DNA from: Christiangramia fulva
Lineage (GTDB): Bacteria > Bacteroidota > Bacteroidia > Flavobacteriales > Flavobacteriaceae
Assembly: GCF_003024155.1 (NCBI RefSeq)
Contig: NZ_CP028136.1
Span: forward strand, 3,844,001 to 3,908,000
Direction: 5' to 3'
Length of the DNA stretch: 64,000 nt
Numbering within the stretch: position 1 is the first letter of the stretch; each line of letters begins with the position of its first letter. Position numbers and translations under genes: made by a program. Under the pieces are notes generated by a model. The model was not told where the DNA came from and made no database searches. It saw only the letters and a list, made by a program, of their open reading frames with translations. Below are positions 27,104-35,060 of the stretch, one piece after another.

Positions 27104-28234
27104 TTATCCTCGAATTCTTTTTTTTCTGTTAATTTCATAGTCTTCAAAAATCATTTCACCCAGTCCTTTTAAGCCGGTATAAAATGCCTTTCCCTGGTTA
27201 GCCTCAGTAAACTCCTGAACAAAACTTGTAAGATATGGATCCTGAGCGATCATAAAAGTCGTGATGGGAATGCGCAGTTTTCTGGCCTGCCGTGCCATAT
27301 TATAACATTTATCCACAATATACGGGTCCAGGCCCATACTGTTTTTGTAATAATTGCCGTTTCGCTCCCTGATACAACTGGGTTTACCATCGGTGATCAT
27401 GAAGATCTGTTTATTGGTATTCCTTTTTCTTCGCAGAATATCCATCGCCAATTCCAGCCCTGCAACCGTATTGGTATGGTAGGGACCAACTTTGAGATAC
27501 GGCAATTCTGAAATGGAAATTGGCCAGGCATCATTCCCGAAAACAAGTATATCCAGCGTATCTTTTGGATACCGGGTGGTAATAAGTTCAGAAAGTGCCA
27601 TGGCAACTTTTTTGGCCGGTGTGATCCGGTCTTCGCCATAGAGGATCATGCTATGGCTGATATCGATCATAAGCACCGTACTCATTTGAGCTTTATAATG
27701 AGTTTCTTCTACTACCAGATCGTCTTCGCTCATGTTGAACTCACCAATCCCGTGGTTGATCTGCGCATTCCGCAGACTTTCAGTCATAGAAATCCGACTA
27801 AGGGAATCGCCAAACTGATAAGCCCGGAAATCACCGGTATGTTCATCTCCCCTTCCAATTCGGTTACTTCGGTGGTTACCTGAAGATCCTTTTTTGAGCT
27901 TTCCGAAGATCTGCTCCAAGGCCTGTTGGCGAATAGCTCTTTCAGTTTTTGCGGTGATCTTCATTCCGCCGGGGCCATTTTGATCAATTTCTTCGCGGAT
28001 ATATCCTTTTTTCTTAAGGTCTTCAACAAAATCATCCAGCGTATAATCTTCATCAGTTAATTGATATTCATCATCTAACTGTTTCATCCAGTCTAAAGCT
28101 TCGTCTAAATCTCCAGAAGTGTGGGTAATGATCTCCTTAAAGATATCGAACAATTTGTCAAAAGGAGATTTTTCCGGTTCATCATATTTTTTGAAGACAA
28201 AACCTCTTACAGCAGTATTATCTTTCTTTTTCAT
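27104..28234 (-). CDS. VWA-domain protein, partner of the MoxR ATPase
   Basis: The 376-residue protein has a charged N-terminal half (about 1-165) and a von Willebrand A domain at about 175-360. The metal-ion-dependent adhesion site is complete: DISHS in VLMIDISHSMI, a conserved Thr in HTNTVAGLELAM and the Asp of FMITDGKPS. Such a domain binds Mg2+ and protein partners. No signal peptide is seen, so it is cytoplasmic like the ATPase. It resembles the stand-alone VWA partners of ChlI/MoxR ATPases rather than ChlD, because it lacks an AAA domain. It is the first gene of the two-gene operon. Confidence 0.87.
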   Translation of the reverse strand: MKKKDNTAVRGFVFKKYDEPEKSPFDKLFDIFKEIITHTSGDLDEALDWMKQLDDEYQLTDEDYTLDDFVEDLKKKGYIREEIDQNGPGGMKITAKTERAIRQQALEQIFGKLKKGSSGNHRSNRIGRGDEHTGDFRAYQFGDSLSRISMTESLRNAQINHGIGEFNMSEDDLVVEETHYKAQMSTVLMIDISHSMILYGEDRITPAKKVAMALSELITTRYPKDTLDILVFGNDAWPISISELPYLKVGPYHTNTVAGLELAMDILRRKRNTNKQIFMITDGKPSCIRERNGNYYKNSMGLDPYIVDKCYNMARQARKLRIPITTFMIAQDPYLTSFVQEFTEANQGKAFYTGLKGLGEMIFEDYEINRKKRIRG

Positions 28235-28400
28235 ATCCCTAAATGTAAGTCTTTTTGAAGGAAATTGGAAAGGAAGTGCCTCAAACAGGATTTAAACTTT
28301 TGTTAATGCACTTCTAAGCCAGGTAAGGCTTTTATTGTTATTCTTTTCTTAATAAAACCAGCAATATTCCTAAGTTTTGGGAGATTTGAAAAAAAAGAGA

Positions 28401-29222
28401 ATGAAAAGGATCATTTCGACGATAGTTTTATTTCTTACACTTACATCAGGATTTTCACAAAAAAATTCATCCCCTTATAAAACCGATTTTCTAAAAGATG
28501 GAAGTATCATAACCGGAGAATTGGCCTTAAATGCTCTGGGCTTTTATCTTATTCAAAATAAAGATGCTTTAACTCAAGAGGAATTAAATGCGCTCGATAA
28601 AGATGATTTGTGGGGTATTAACAGGCCTGCAGCCGGAAATTTTTCCCACAGGGCCGATAAGCTCAGTTATATTCCTTTTTACGCTTCCTTCGCGACTCCA
28701 TTACTTTTTCTCTTTGAAAAAGAGGAAAGAGAAAATTATGGACAAATTGCAGTGATGTTTATTGAAACAATGGCTACTACCGGGGCTTTATTTACAAATA
28801 CCGCGGGTTTGGTAGAAAAAAGCCGGCCACTGGTCTATAATGAAAATCTGCCTTTGGAAGAGAGGACCGAAGCGGGAGCCCAACGCTCTTTTTTTGCGGG
28901 ACATACTGCTGCCACTGCTGCGGCAACGTTTTTTACTGCCAAAATATGCCAGGATTTTAATCCCGATTCACCAGCAGTTCCTTATGTTTGGGCCGGTGCG
29001 GTGGCTGTTCCAGCCCTTGTTGGATATATGAGAATGGAAGCTGGGAAACATTTTTTAACCGACAATATAATAGGCTTTGGAATTGGTGCAATAAGTGGTA
29101 TCTTAATACCACAATTACATAAAATCGGGAATGAGAAGGTGGAGGTTTATCCTGCGGTGAATACAAATATCAGAGGAACCGGTATAAATTCTCAGGGAAT
29201 TGGAATTAATTTTGTTCTATAA
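28401..29222 (+). CDS. PAP2-family phosphatase, exported
   Basis: The 273-residue protein starts MKRIISTIVLFLTLTSGFSQ, a signal peptide, which is why the ATG at 28401 was preferred to the TTG at 28377. It carries the acid-phosphatase signature: KSRPLVYN (motif 1), QRSFFAGHTAA (motif 2, with the catalytic His) and GKHFLTDNIIGFGIGA (motif 3, with the nucleophilic His). PAP2 enzymes remove phosphate from lipid phosphates or other phosphomonoesters. The active site would be outside the cytoplasmic membrane. The EEP-family gene starts 11 bases downstream and probably belongs to the same transcript. Confidence 0.85.
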   Translation: MKRIISTIVLFLTLTSGFSQKNSSPYKTDFLKDGSIITGELALNALGFYLIQNKDALTQEELNALDKDDLWGINRPAAGNFSHRADKLSYIPFYASFATPLLFLFEKEERENYGQIAVMFIETMATTGALFTNTAGLVEKSRPLVYNENLPLEERTEAGAQRSFFAGHTAATAAATFFTAKICQDFNPDSPAVPYVWAGAVAVPALVGYMRMEAGKHFLTDNIIGFGIGAISGILIPQLHKIGNEKVEVYPAVNTNIRGTGINSQGIGINFVL

Positions 29223-29233
29223 TTAAGCTTTTT

Positions 29234-30325
29234 ATGAATATTACCGAAATATTCGCGCTCATTTTCTCGGTGCTGGCCTTTATCCCCACTTTAGCTTCCA
29301 TTACCAAATTCGATCAGTGGTGGATTCGCGGTTTTGATTTTCCGCGGATACAGATAAGTTTTTTGATCATTGTAATGATCCTGGTGGATGTCTGGATTTT
29401 TGATTTTTCGGAAACCTGGCACTATGTTGCGACCATTGGCCTTGGGTTAAGTCTGTTATATCAGTTTGAAAAAATTTTCCCATATACTTACCTTGCCAGC
29501 AAACAGGTGGTTAAATTTAAAGGAAATGATCCAGATGCGAATATTTCAGTTCTGGTAAGCAATGTGCTTACACCAAACGAGCACTATGGAAAGCTAATAG
29601 GGCTAATACAGGAAGTAGAACCTGATTTAATTCTCACCCTCGAAAGCGACAAGAAATGGGAAAAAGAACTTTCAGTAATAGAGAAAGATTATCCCAATAC
29701 GGTGAAAATTCCGCAGGATAATCTTTACGGGATGCATTTATATTCCCGGTTAAAACTGGAAGATATTAAGGTGCAGAATATCGTTCAGAAGGATATTCCC
29801 TCTATTCACGGTTATGTTATTCTTCGGAATGGGAAAAAAATCAGGCTGCATTGCCTGCATCCTATGCCTCCCAGTCCTACAGAAAGCGATACCTCTACCA
29901 ATCGGGATGCCGAATTATTAATGCTGGGGCGGGATATAAATCCGGTAAAAAGAAGCACTCTGGTAATTGGGGATTTAAATGATGTCGCCTGGTCGCGAAC
30001 CACAAGGCTTTTTCAAAAAATGAGCGGGCTAATGGATCCCCGGCGAGGAAGAGGTTTCTTTAATACCTACAATGCCAATTATTTTCTTTTGCGCTGGCCC
30101 CTGGACCATATGTTCCATACCAAAGATTTTTCCCTTGTAAAAATCAAAAGGGAAAGACCAATAGGCTCTGATCATTTTCCTATTTTTATAAAACTACATC
30201 ATCAGCAAAATGCAGGAATGGCAAATGAAGATACCGATGAAGCTGATCACGAAGAAAAAGAATGGGCACAGGAAAAAATTGACAGGGCCAATCCGCTGGT
30301 ACAAAAAATAGATTTTTCTTCTTAA
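29234..30325 (+). CDS. Membrane-anchored endonuclease/exonuclease/phosphatase (EEP) family protein
   Basis: The 363-residue protein has about three hydrophobic helices in residues 1-85. An EEP domain follows at about 100-330. Seen are SNVLTPNE at its start, the acidic metal ligand in LILTLESDKKW, the catalytic-region HCLHPMPPSP, VIGDLNDVAWS with the conserved Asp-Asn pair, and the C-terminal IGSDHFPIFIKL with the Asp-His pair. The domain probably faces the periplasm. EEP proteins cleave phosphodiester or phosphomonoester bonds in DNA, lipids or inositol phosphates; the substrate is unknown. Its stop overlaps the stop of the convergent response regulator by 4 bases. Confidence 0.87.
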   Translation: MNITEIFALIFSVLAFIPTLASITKFDQWWIRGFDFPRIQISFLIIVMILVDVWIFDFSETWHYVATIGLGLSLLYQFEKIFPYTYLASKQVVKFKGNDPDANISVLVSNVLTPNEHYGKLIGLIQEVEPDLILTLESDKKWEKELSVIEKDYPNTVKIPQDNLYGMHLYSRLKLEDIKVQNIVQKDIPSIHGYVILRNGKKIRLHCLHPMPPSPTESDTSTNRDAELLMLGRDINPVKRSTLVIGDLNDVAWSRTTRLFQKMSGLMDPRRGRGFFNTYNANYFLLRWPLDHMFHTKDFSLVKIKRERPIGSDHFPIFIKLHHQQNAGMANEDTDEADHEEKEWAQEKIDRANPLVQKIDFSS

Positions 30326-30717
30326 AAGTGAACGGAAAGTTTGGTAATGCCTTTTAATTTAGCACAGTGTCTAGCCGAAACAGGTTTTTCGATATAATCT
30401 ACAACCAGATTATTATTCGCTGCCTTTAATTTATCCTTACGATCTATAGAAGAAGTTACCATTACCACGTGACAATTTTCCTTATTCCGAATTTTTTCAA
30501 GCTCATCCAGAAATTCCCAGCCGTTCATATTGGGCATATTTATATCTAGCAAAATAAGGTACTCAGTATCCGGATCACTTTCTTCTGTAAGAAAATTCAA
30601 CGCATCTCTGCCTTTTTCAAAAACATAAGGTTGAGGATCAAGATCGCTTTTCGCGACCATCTTCTTTTGCAAAAAGGTGACGATTTTATCGTCATCTACA
30701 ATAATTGTTCGAAGCAT
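30322..30717 (-). CDS. Single-domain response regulator (CheY-like)
   Basis: The 131-residue protein is a receiver domain only. It has the acidic pair in IIVDDDKIV, the phospho-acceptor Asp in ILLDINMPNMNGWEF, the Ser/Thr switch in VMVTSS and the Lys in VDYIEKPVS. It has no output domain. It lies 22 bases after the multi-PAS gene on the same strand, so it is probably co-transcribed and may act with it. In flavobacteria such small receivers often sit beside PAS-rich sensors. Confidence 0.9.
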   Translation of the reverse strand: MLRTIIVDDDKIVTFLQKKMVAKSDLDPQPYVFEKGRDALNFLTEESDPDTEYLILLDINMPNMNGWEFLDELEKIRNKENCHVVMVTSSIDRKDKLKAANNNLVVDYIEKPVSARHCAKLKGITKLSVHF

Positions 30718-30739
30718 AGCATTAAGATTTGGGGTTTTC

Positions 30740-32842
30740 TCAAAGCTCCTTTTCTGTCTTTACAGCGATTTTTCTTATTATTTTATCGAGCTCATATGAT
30801 GAAGTTAAAATATTTTCCAATATTTCATCAACATTTTCTAAATCATTTTTATAATTTTTCAATAGATCGACTAAACCCATCACTTTAGCGAGTGGAGCTC
30901 TTACCACATGAGATTGCGTCCAGGCGATTTCCTTCAAGCGTTCATTATGTTCCTCAATGGCAATTAAATGCCGTTTTCTCTCAGTTATATCTTGCATCGA
31001 AGCAATGATCCGTTGAGGTTCTCCTTTGTCATTCAGGATTAGAAAACTTCGATCCTGTATATGCTTATAAGTTCCGTCAGCACATTTAAACCGATATTCA
31101 ATCGTAAGTTTTTTCTTACGGTTTTGATGCATTTCATCAATAAGAGGGCGAATTTCTTTTAAATCATCAGGATGTATTTTTTCCTGCCACCAGCAACCGT
31201 TTTCTTGCACCTCATCGCGGGAATAACCGAACATTTCATAGATCGTATCACTAAATTTCATGGAATGGGTCCTGATATCATAATCGGTGATCAAATCACT
31301 TGTAGCCTTAGCCACTATATTATAGCGTTCCAGACTTTCCAGCAGTTTTTCTTTCTGCTCCATAAATGGGGTAATATCCCTCGAGTTCAGAACAAGGCCA
31401 TGGATGGTAGGATCTTCATTTAAATTGGTCACAATAGTTTCAAGCCAGCGAAATTTTCCTTTTTTATCAATGATACGATATGGAGGTAATTGAATTCTTT
31501 TCTCCCTGTCCATCCTGGAAAGCAGATCTACCAGTTCAGGAAGATCTTCCGGAGTAATATGTTCTTTAAAACTGGTACCTATCATCTCTTCCGGCGCCAT
31601 TCCAAAAACATTCAAAGAGGCAGGACTTATGAAAGAATATTTCAGATTCGTATCAAGAATAGAAATAACATCAGAACCTTCCTGAATAAGTGATTTGAAA
31701 CGTTTCTCACTTTCCATTAACTTTCTTTCCGCTTCTACTTTAGCAGTTATATCTTTAACCAGGGAAACCCTTGCTAACATTCCGTTAAGGTTAATGGGAT
31801 TGCTCTTGACCTCTACATAAATAAGACTGCCGTCTTTTTTAAGATGTCTGACCTCTAATTTAAAGTAGCTGTCCTGATTTTCCCTAACCACCTTCTGAAT
31901 TTCATTTTCCTGATTTGGAGCCCAAAGGTCTTTTACCGACATTTTTAAAAATTCAGCTTCGGAATATCCATAGAGTTCGATCGCTGCTTTATTGACGCTT
32001 AAAAATTTTAATTCATCCCGGTCAACCACCCAAAGGGGTAAAGGATTGTAATCAAAAAGACTTCGATATTTTTCTTCAGAAAGCCTGATTTGTTCCTGTG
32101 CCTGTACACTCGAGGTAATGTCTTTCGCAATTCCATATACGCCCACAATCTTATCCTGATAAACAATAGGAAAATTGGTAACCGAAAGTATCTTACGCTG
32201 GTTTTTCAGATTAATAAAACCAGTTCTGTATTTAATGAATTCCCCCTGTTTAGCCTTCTCAAAATTTTTGAGCACCCTCTCCTGATCTTCAGGCGGAATA
32301 AGAGGAAGAAAATTCATGCTGAGGAGATTTTCTATGGAAGTTCCCGCGAGATCTGCTGAACTTGCATTAACATCCACAAAATTTCCTTCCAAATCGAAAG
32401 AATAAACAGCATCGGGATTATACTCGAACAGATTGCGATAGAGCTGCCTGTCGTATTCCAGGCTGCGAAAAAAACCATTCTGCCCTTCAAGAAAACCTAA
32501 AAAATTCGAAGAAGAATTCTTAACAGGAGTTATGGAAATAGAAATTTCTGGCTCCCCCTTTTCTTTTAAAAGTGGCGTGAACTGAAATTCATAAAGCTGA
32601 TTATTAATTGGGAAACCATGTCTTTGAAAAGAACCACTTAGAGCAAGTTCTACCTTTTTTGCGATAATTTCTTTATCAGATTTTAAAAGATCAGAAAATT
32701 TAAGGTTTGGGCAGATCTTTATCTGAAAATGAAAATCGAAAAAATAACGCGCAGCCTCATTAAAAGCTGTAACAGAATGATCTGCATCCAGCTTTAAAAC
32801 AGGCGTAACAAAAGCACCGGAATTATAATTCTCTGTACTCAA
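30740..32842 (-). CDS. Multi-PAS sensor with HisKA-like helices but no ATPase domain
   Basis: The 700-residue cytoplasmic protein has about five PAS domains, at roughly 15-115, 135-250, 258-375, 380-500 and 505-625. Typical motifs are YNPDAVYSFDLEGNF and GYSRDEV. The last 75 residues form a HisKA-like dimerization hairpin with a candidate phospho-His in WTQSHVVRAPLAKVMGLVDLL, then stop; no N, G1 or G2 box of an ATPase follows. It could be a phosphotransfer or scaffold protein that receives phosphate from another kinase and passes it to the adjacent receiver. No ATG lies near the start; the TTG at 32842 is the first usable start in frame. No frameshift is evident at the 3' end. Confidence 0.82.
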   Translation of the reverse strand: MSTENYNSGAFVTPVLKLDADHSVTAFNEAARYFFDFHFQIKICPNLKFSDLLKSDKEIIAKKVELALSGSFQRHGFPINNQLYEFQFTPLLKEKGEPEISISITPVKNSSSNFLGFLEGQNGFFRSLEYDRQLYRNLFEYNPDAVYSFDLEGNFVDVNASSADLAGTSIENLLSMNFLPLIPPEDQERVLKNFEKAKQGEFIKYRTGFINLKNQRKILSVTNFPIVYQDKIVGVYGIAKDITSSVQAQEQIRLSEEKYRSLFDYNPLPLWVVDRDELKFLSVNKAAIELYGYSEAEFLKMSVKDLWAPNQENEIQKVVRENQDSYFKLEVRHLKKDGSLIYVEVKSNPINLNGMLARVSLVKDITAKVEAERKLMESEKRFKSLIQEGSDVISILDTNLKYSFISPASLNVFGMAPEEMIGTSFKEHITPEDLPELVDLLSRMDREKRIQLPPYRIIDKKGKFRWLETIVTNLNEDPTIHGLVLNSRDITPFMEQKEKLLESLERYNIVAKATSDLITDYDIRTHSMKFSDTIYEMFGYSRDEVQENGCWWQEKIHPDDLKEIRPLIDEMHQNRKKKLTIEYRFKCADGTYKHIQDRSFLILNDKGEPQRIIASMQDITERKRHLIAIEEHNERLKEIAWTQSHVVRAPLAKVMGLVDLLKNYKNDLENVDEILENILTSSYELDKIIRKIAVKTEKEL

Positions 32843-32898
32843 AGTAGGGTTAAAATAGATTTGGCGGTAGGAAAATACAAAAAAAATAACAACTGAAC

Positions 32899-34257
32899 CT
32901 AAAAAAGATCCCTTGAGTATTTGAGTCCAACTCCAAAAACGGAGTTTTCATAAGACTTTATATCAGCCCCTAATTGGAGTTTCAGCTTATTTTCATTTTC
33001 CAGAAGAGAAAGTTCGAGAAGAGAAGAATAAATAACTCTTTTTTGAGGATAAAAAGAATCTTTAATTCCGTAATTCTGGCGGTAACTAAACAGAAAACGA
33101 TACGGAATATTAGAGAAGGCTTCCCCTTTTATTCCAATATGGTGAACCATTATTATATTGGTCCCAATACGAAACCTATTATCATTTAAAAGAATAAAAG
33201 GAGTGCCGATCACCTGATTTTGATAGGTCCATCCCGAACGATAAAGATTATTATTGAAGTAATTGTCAGCACCATCACGCCGGGAACTCTGCCTGTCCCT
33301 GCTCTGATTTTTGGTATAATAAATCTCATACATAAATGCCCGAACCCAGGGCGTTCCCCAGAAAGTATCACGATTATCCTCAATATAAATTCCGTAACGG
33401 CCATCGGGAAAATTCCCCATTTTCATTCCCGACCCATCTTCGAAAATATGATTGTAAATGAATTCCACATCAAGATCGTTGATTTTGGTATTCACGTTAA
33501 TGACATACGTGCCTAACTGATTTCCGAGCGCGTTTACTTCCTGGCCGCCTACCGCATCATCGCTCGCCCTCCCGGTTATTGCTTTGAGATAATCGCTAAA
33601 TTCTGAAGGCAATTTCCCGAATTCATCAGATATTCCTCCCCATTGTACATAATGATCGGCCCCCAGTGCAATTTGGAAATTAGAAAGAGACCTATACACC
33701 AGGCGAAAACTTTTATGGTGAAGACGTGCCGATTCAATATACCGGTCGTCATCCATCAGATATTCTTCAAAAGCAAATTTAAATCCCAGGCCGTGATCGC
33801 CCAGAAAAAATACGGGATCGTGAATAAAAAATCGTATGCCGGGAATCGCGGCTGCATTTTGAGAATGAAGAATAGTTTCATTAGAAGCAGATAATCCCTG
33901 ATACAGATCGGGATAATGCTTTTTCCCGACAACCACTCCAATGTTGCGACCTAAATACGAAAAATACGCCTGATCGAGCCCTATTTTGTCATCAAAGCCA
34001 TCTTTAGCCAGAACACCTGCTCCTATTTCAAAGGAAGAAACATCAGATAGCGCTATATTTGCTTTCATTGTAAAAACCGATGATAAATGAGTTTTTTCAT
34101 CAACTCTTCCCAGCGTATTTGTATGCAGCCAGAAAGGTGAAGTTTCTCCAGTATATAAGCTTCCATAACCTTCAAGTACACCTTTGAAATCTACAGTTTG
34201 GGCCAAAAGAGAAACTGAGGTAAGAAAAAGTAGAGAAAATGCTATAATGCTACGCAT
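32899..34257 (-). CDS. Wzi-like capsule assembly outer-membrane protein
   Basis: The 452-residue protein starts with a signal peptide (MRSIIAFSLLFLTSVSLLAQ) and continues with alternating, aromatic-rich segments typical of an outer-membrane beta-barrel. Recognisable Wzi-family stretches are GSLYTGETSPFWLHTNTLG near the N-terminus, YLGRNIGVVVGKKHYPD, and DHYVQWGGISDEFG. In enteric bacteria Wzi anchors capsule polysaccharide at the cell surface. Its place beside Wza, Wzc and a CpsB-type phosphatase fits that role. It is divergent from the phosphatase gene with 76 bases between the starts. The family call is by pattern and context. Confidence 0.8.
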   Translation of the reverse strand: MRSIIAFSLLFLTSVSLLAQTVDFKGVLEGYGSLYTGETSPFWLHTNTLGRVDEKTHLSSVFTMKANIALSDVSSFEIGAGVLAKDGFDDKIGLDQAYFSYLGRNIGVVVGKKHYPDLYQGLSASNETILHSQNAAAIPGIRFFIHDPVFFLGDHGLGFKFAFEEYLMDDDRYIESARLHHKSFRLVYRSLSNFQIALGADHYVQWGGISDEFGKLPSEFSDYLKAITGRASDDAVGGQEVNALGNQLGTYVINVNTKINDLDVEFIYNHIFEDGSGMKMGNFPDGRYGIYIEDNRDTFWGTPWVRAFMYEIYYTKNQSRDRQSSRRDGADNYFNNNLYRSGWTYQNQVIGTPFILLNDNRFRIGTNIIMVHHIGIKGEAFSNIPYRFLFSYRQNYGIKDSFYPQKRVIYSSLLELSLLENENKLKLQLGADIKSYENSVFGVGLKYSRDLF

Positions 34258-34307
34258 GCATGCCGGTTAGATCGCTGCAAATATTATTAATAAGAATTTA
34301 ATTTATG

Positions 34308-34315
34308 TAATTTTG
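34308..34315 (+). promoter_or_regulatory. Candidate -7 promoter element for the CpsB-type gene
   Basis: TAATTTTG is an exact match to TAnnTTTG. It is 18 bases from the ATG at 34334, a typical spacing for short flavobacterial leaders. No clear TTG element is seen upstream. Confidence 0.45.
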
Positions 34316-34333
34316 AACGGTAAAATAATCGAA

Positions 34334-35059
34334 ATGTTTTCATTTTTTCAGAAAAAGAGGTATCTGGTTGATCTTTTAGGCGGATTTACAGATTTTCATA
34401 ATCATATTTTGCCTGGTATCGATGACGGGGCAAAAGATGTGGAGGAATCTATAGAACTGATAGAAGAATTTTCGAAAATCGGAGTTGAAAATTTTGTTTG
34501 CACACCTCATGTAATGGGAGAATATTACCCTAACACTCCAGAAAGCATCAAAAAGGCACTGGATAATTTAAAATCCAATACTTCAGTAAAATTAAGTGCA
34601 TCAGGAGAATATATGATGGATCAGCAATTTTCTGAAATTATAGAAAAAGGCGAAATACTCCCGATAGTCGAAACAAAAGTTCTTGTTGAAATGTCTTATT
34701 TTCAGGCTCCCATTAATCTTAATGAAATTCTTTTCAAACTTCAAAACCATTCCTACTCACCTATCCTGGCCCACCCGGAACGTTATGTTTATTTTCATTC
34801 CTCTTCCATGGAAAAATATAAAGACTTTAAAACCCGGGGTTGTGCTTTTCAGTTGAATATGCTCTCATTGATAGGGCATTACGGAACAAACATTCAACAT
34901 AAAGCATTTAAGTTACTGGAAGCCGGAATGATCGATTTTATAAGCAGTGATGCCCACAGGCTTGAGCATATTGAAAAGATCAAAACCATCAGTATTAAAA
35001 AGAAACACCTCCCAATCCTGGAAGGTGTGATAGAGAATAGTAAAAATTTATTCCTTTAA
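34334..35059 (+). CDS. CpsB/YwqE-type PHP protein-tyrosine phosphatase
   Basis: The 241-residue protein has a PHP-domain metal centre: HxH in FTDFHNHILPGIDDG, the His in CTPHVMG, ILAHPERY, and SSDAHRLEH near the C-terminus. Gram-positive CpsB and YwqE with this fold dephosphorylate the tyrosine kinase that controls capsule length. Here the Wzc-type kinase gene ends one base away on the other strand, which strongly suggests the same pairing. The ATG at 34334 was chosen over a TTG at 34313 that overlaps the promoter element. No signal peptide is present, so it acts in the cytoplasm, where the Wzc tyrosine tail lies. Confidence 0.9.
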   Translation: MFSFFQKKRYLVDLLGGFTDFHNHILPGIDDGAKDVEESIELIEEFSKIGVENFVCTPHVMGEYYPNTPESIKKALDNLKSNTSVKLSASGEYMMDQQFSEIIEKGEILPIVETKVLVEMSYFQAPINLNEILFKLQNHSYSPILAHPERYVYFHSSSMEKYKDFKTRGCAFQLNMLSLIGHYGTNIQHKAFKLLEAGMIDFISSDAHRLEHIEKIKTISIKKKHLPILEGVIENSKNLFL

Positions 35060-35060
35060 T

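Noticed and set aside
28316..28331. Short hairpin AAGCC/GGCTT followed by a T-rich stretch
   Set aside because: Only 5 bp, and it follows no plus-strand gene; it lies between divergent genes where a terminator is not expected.
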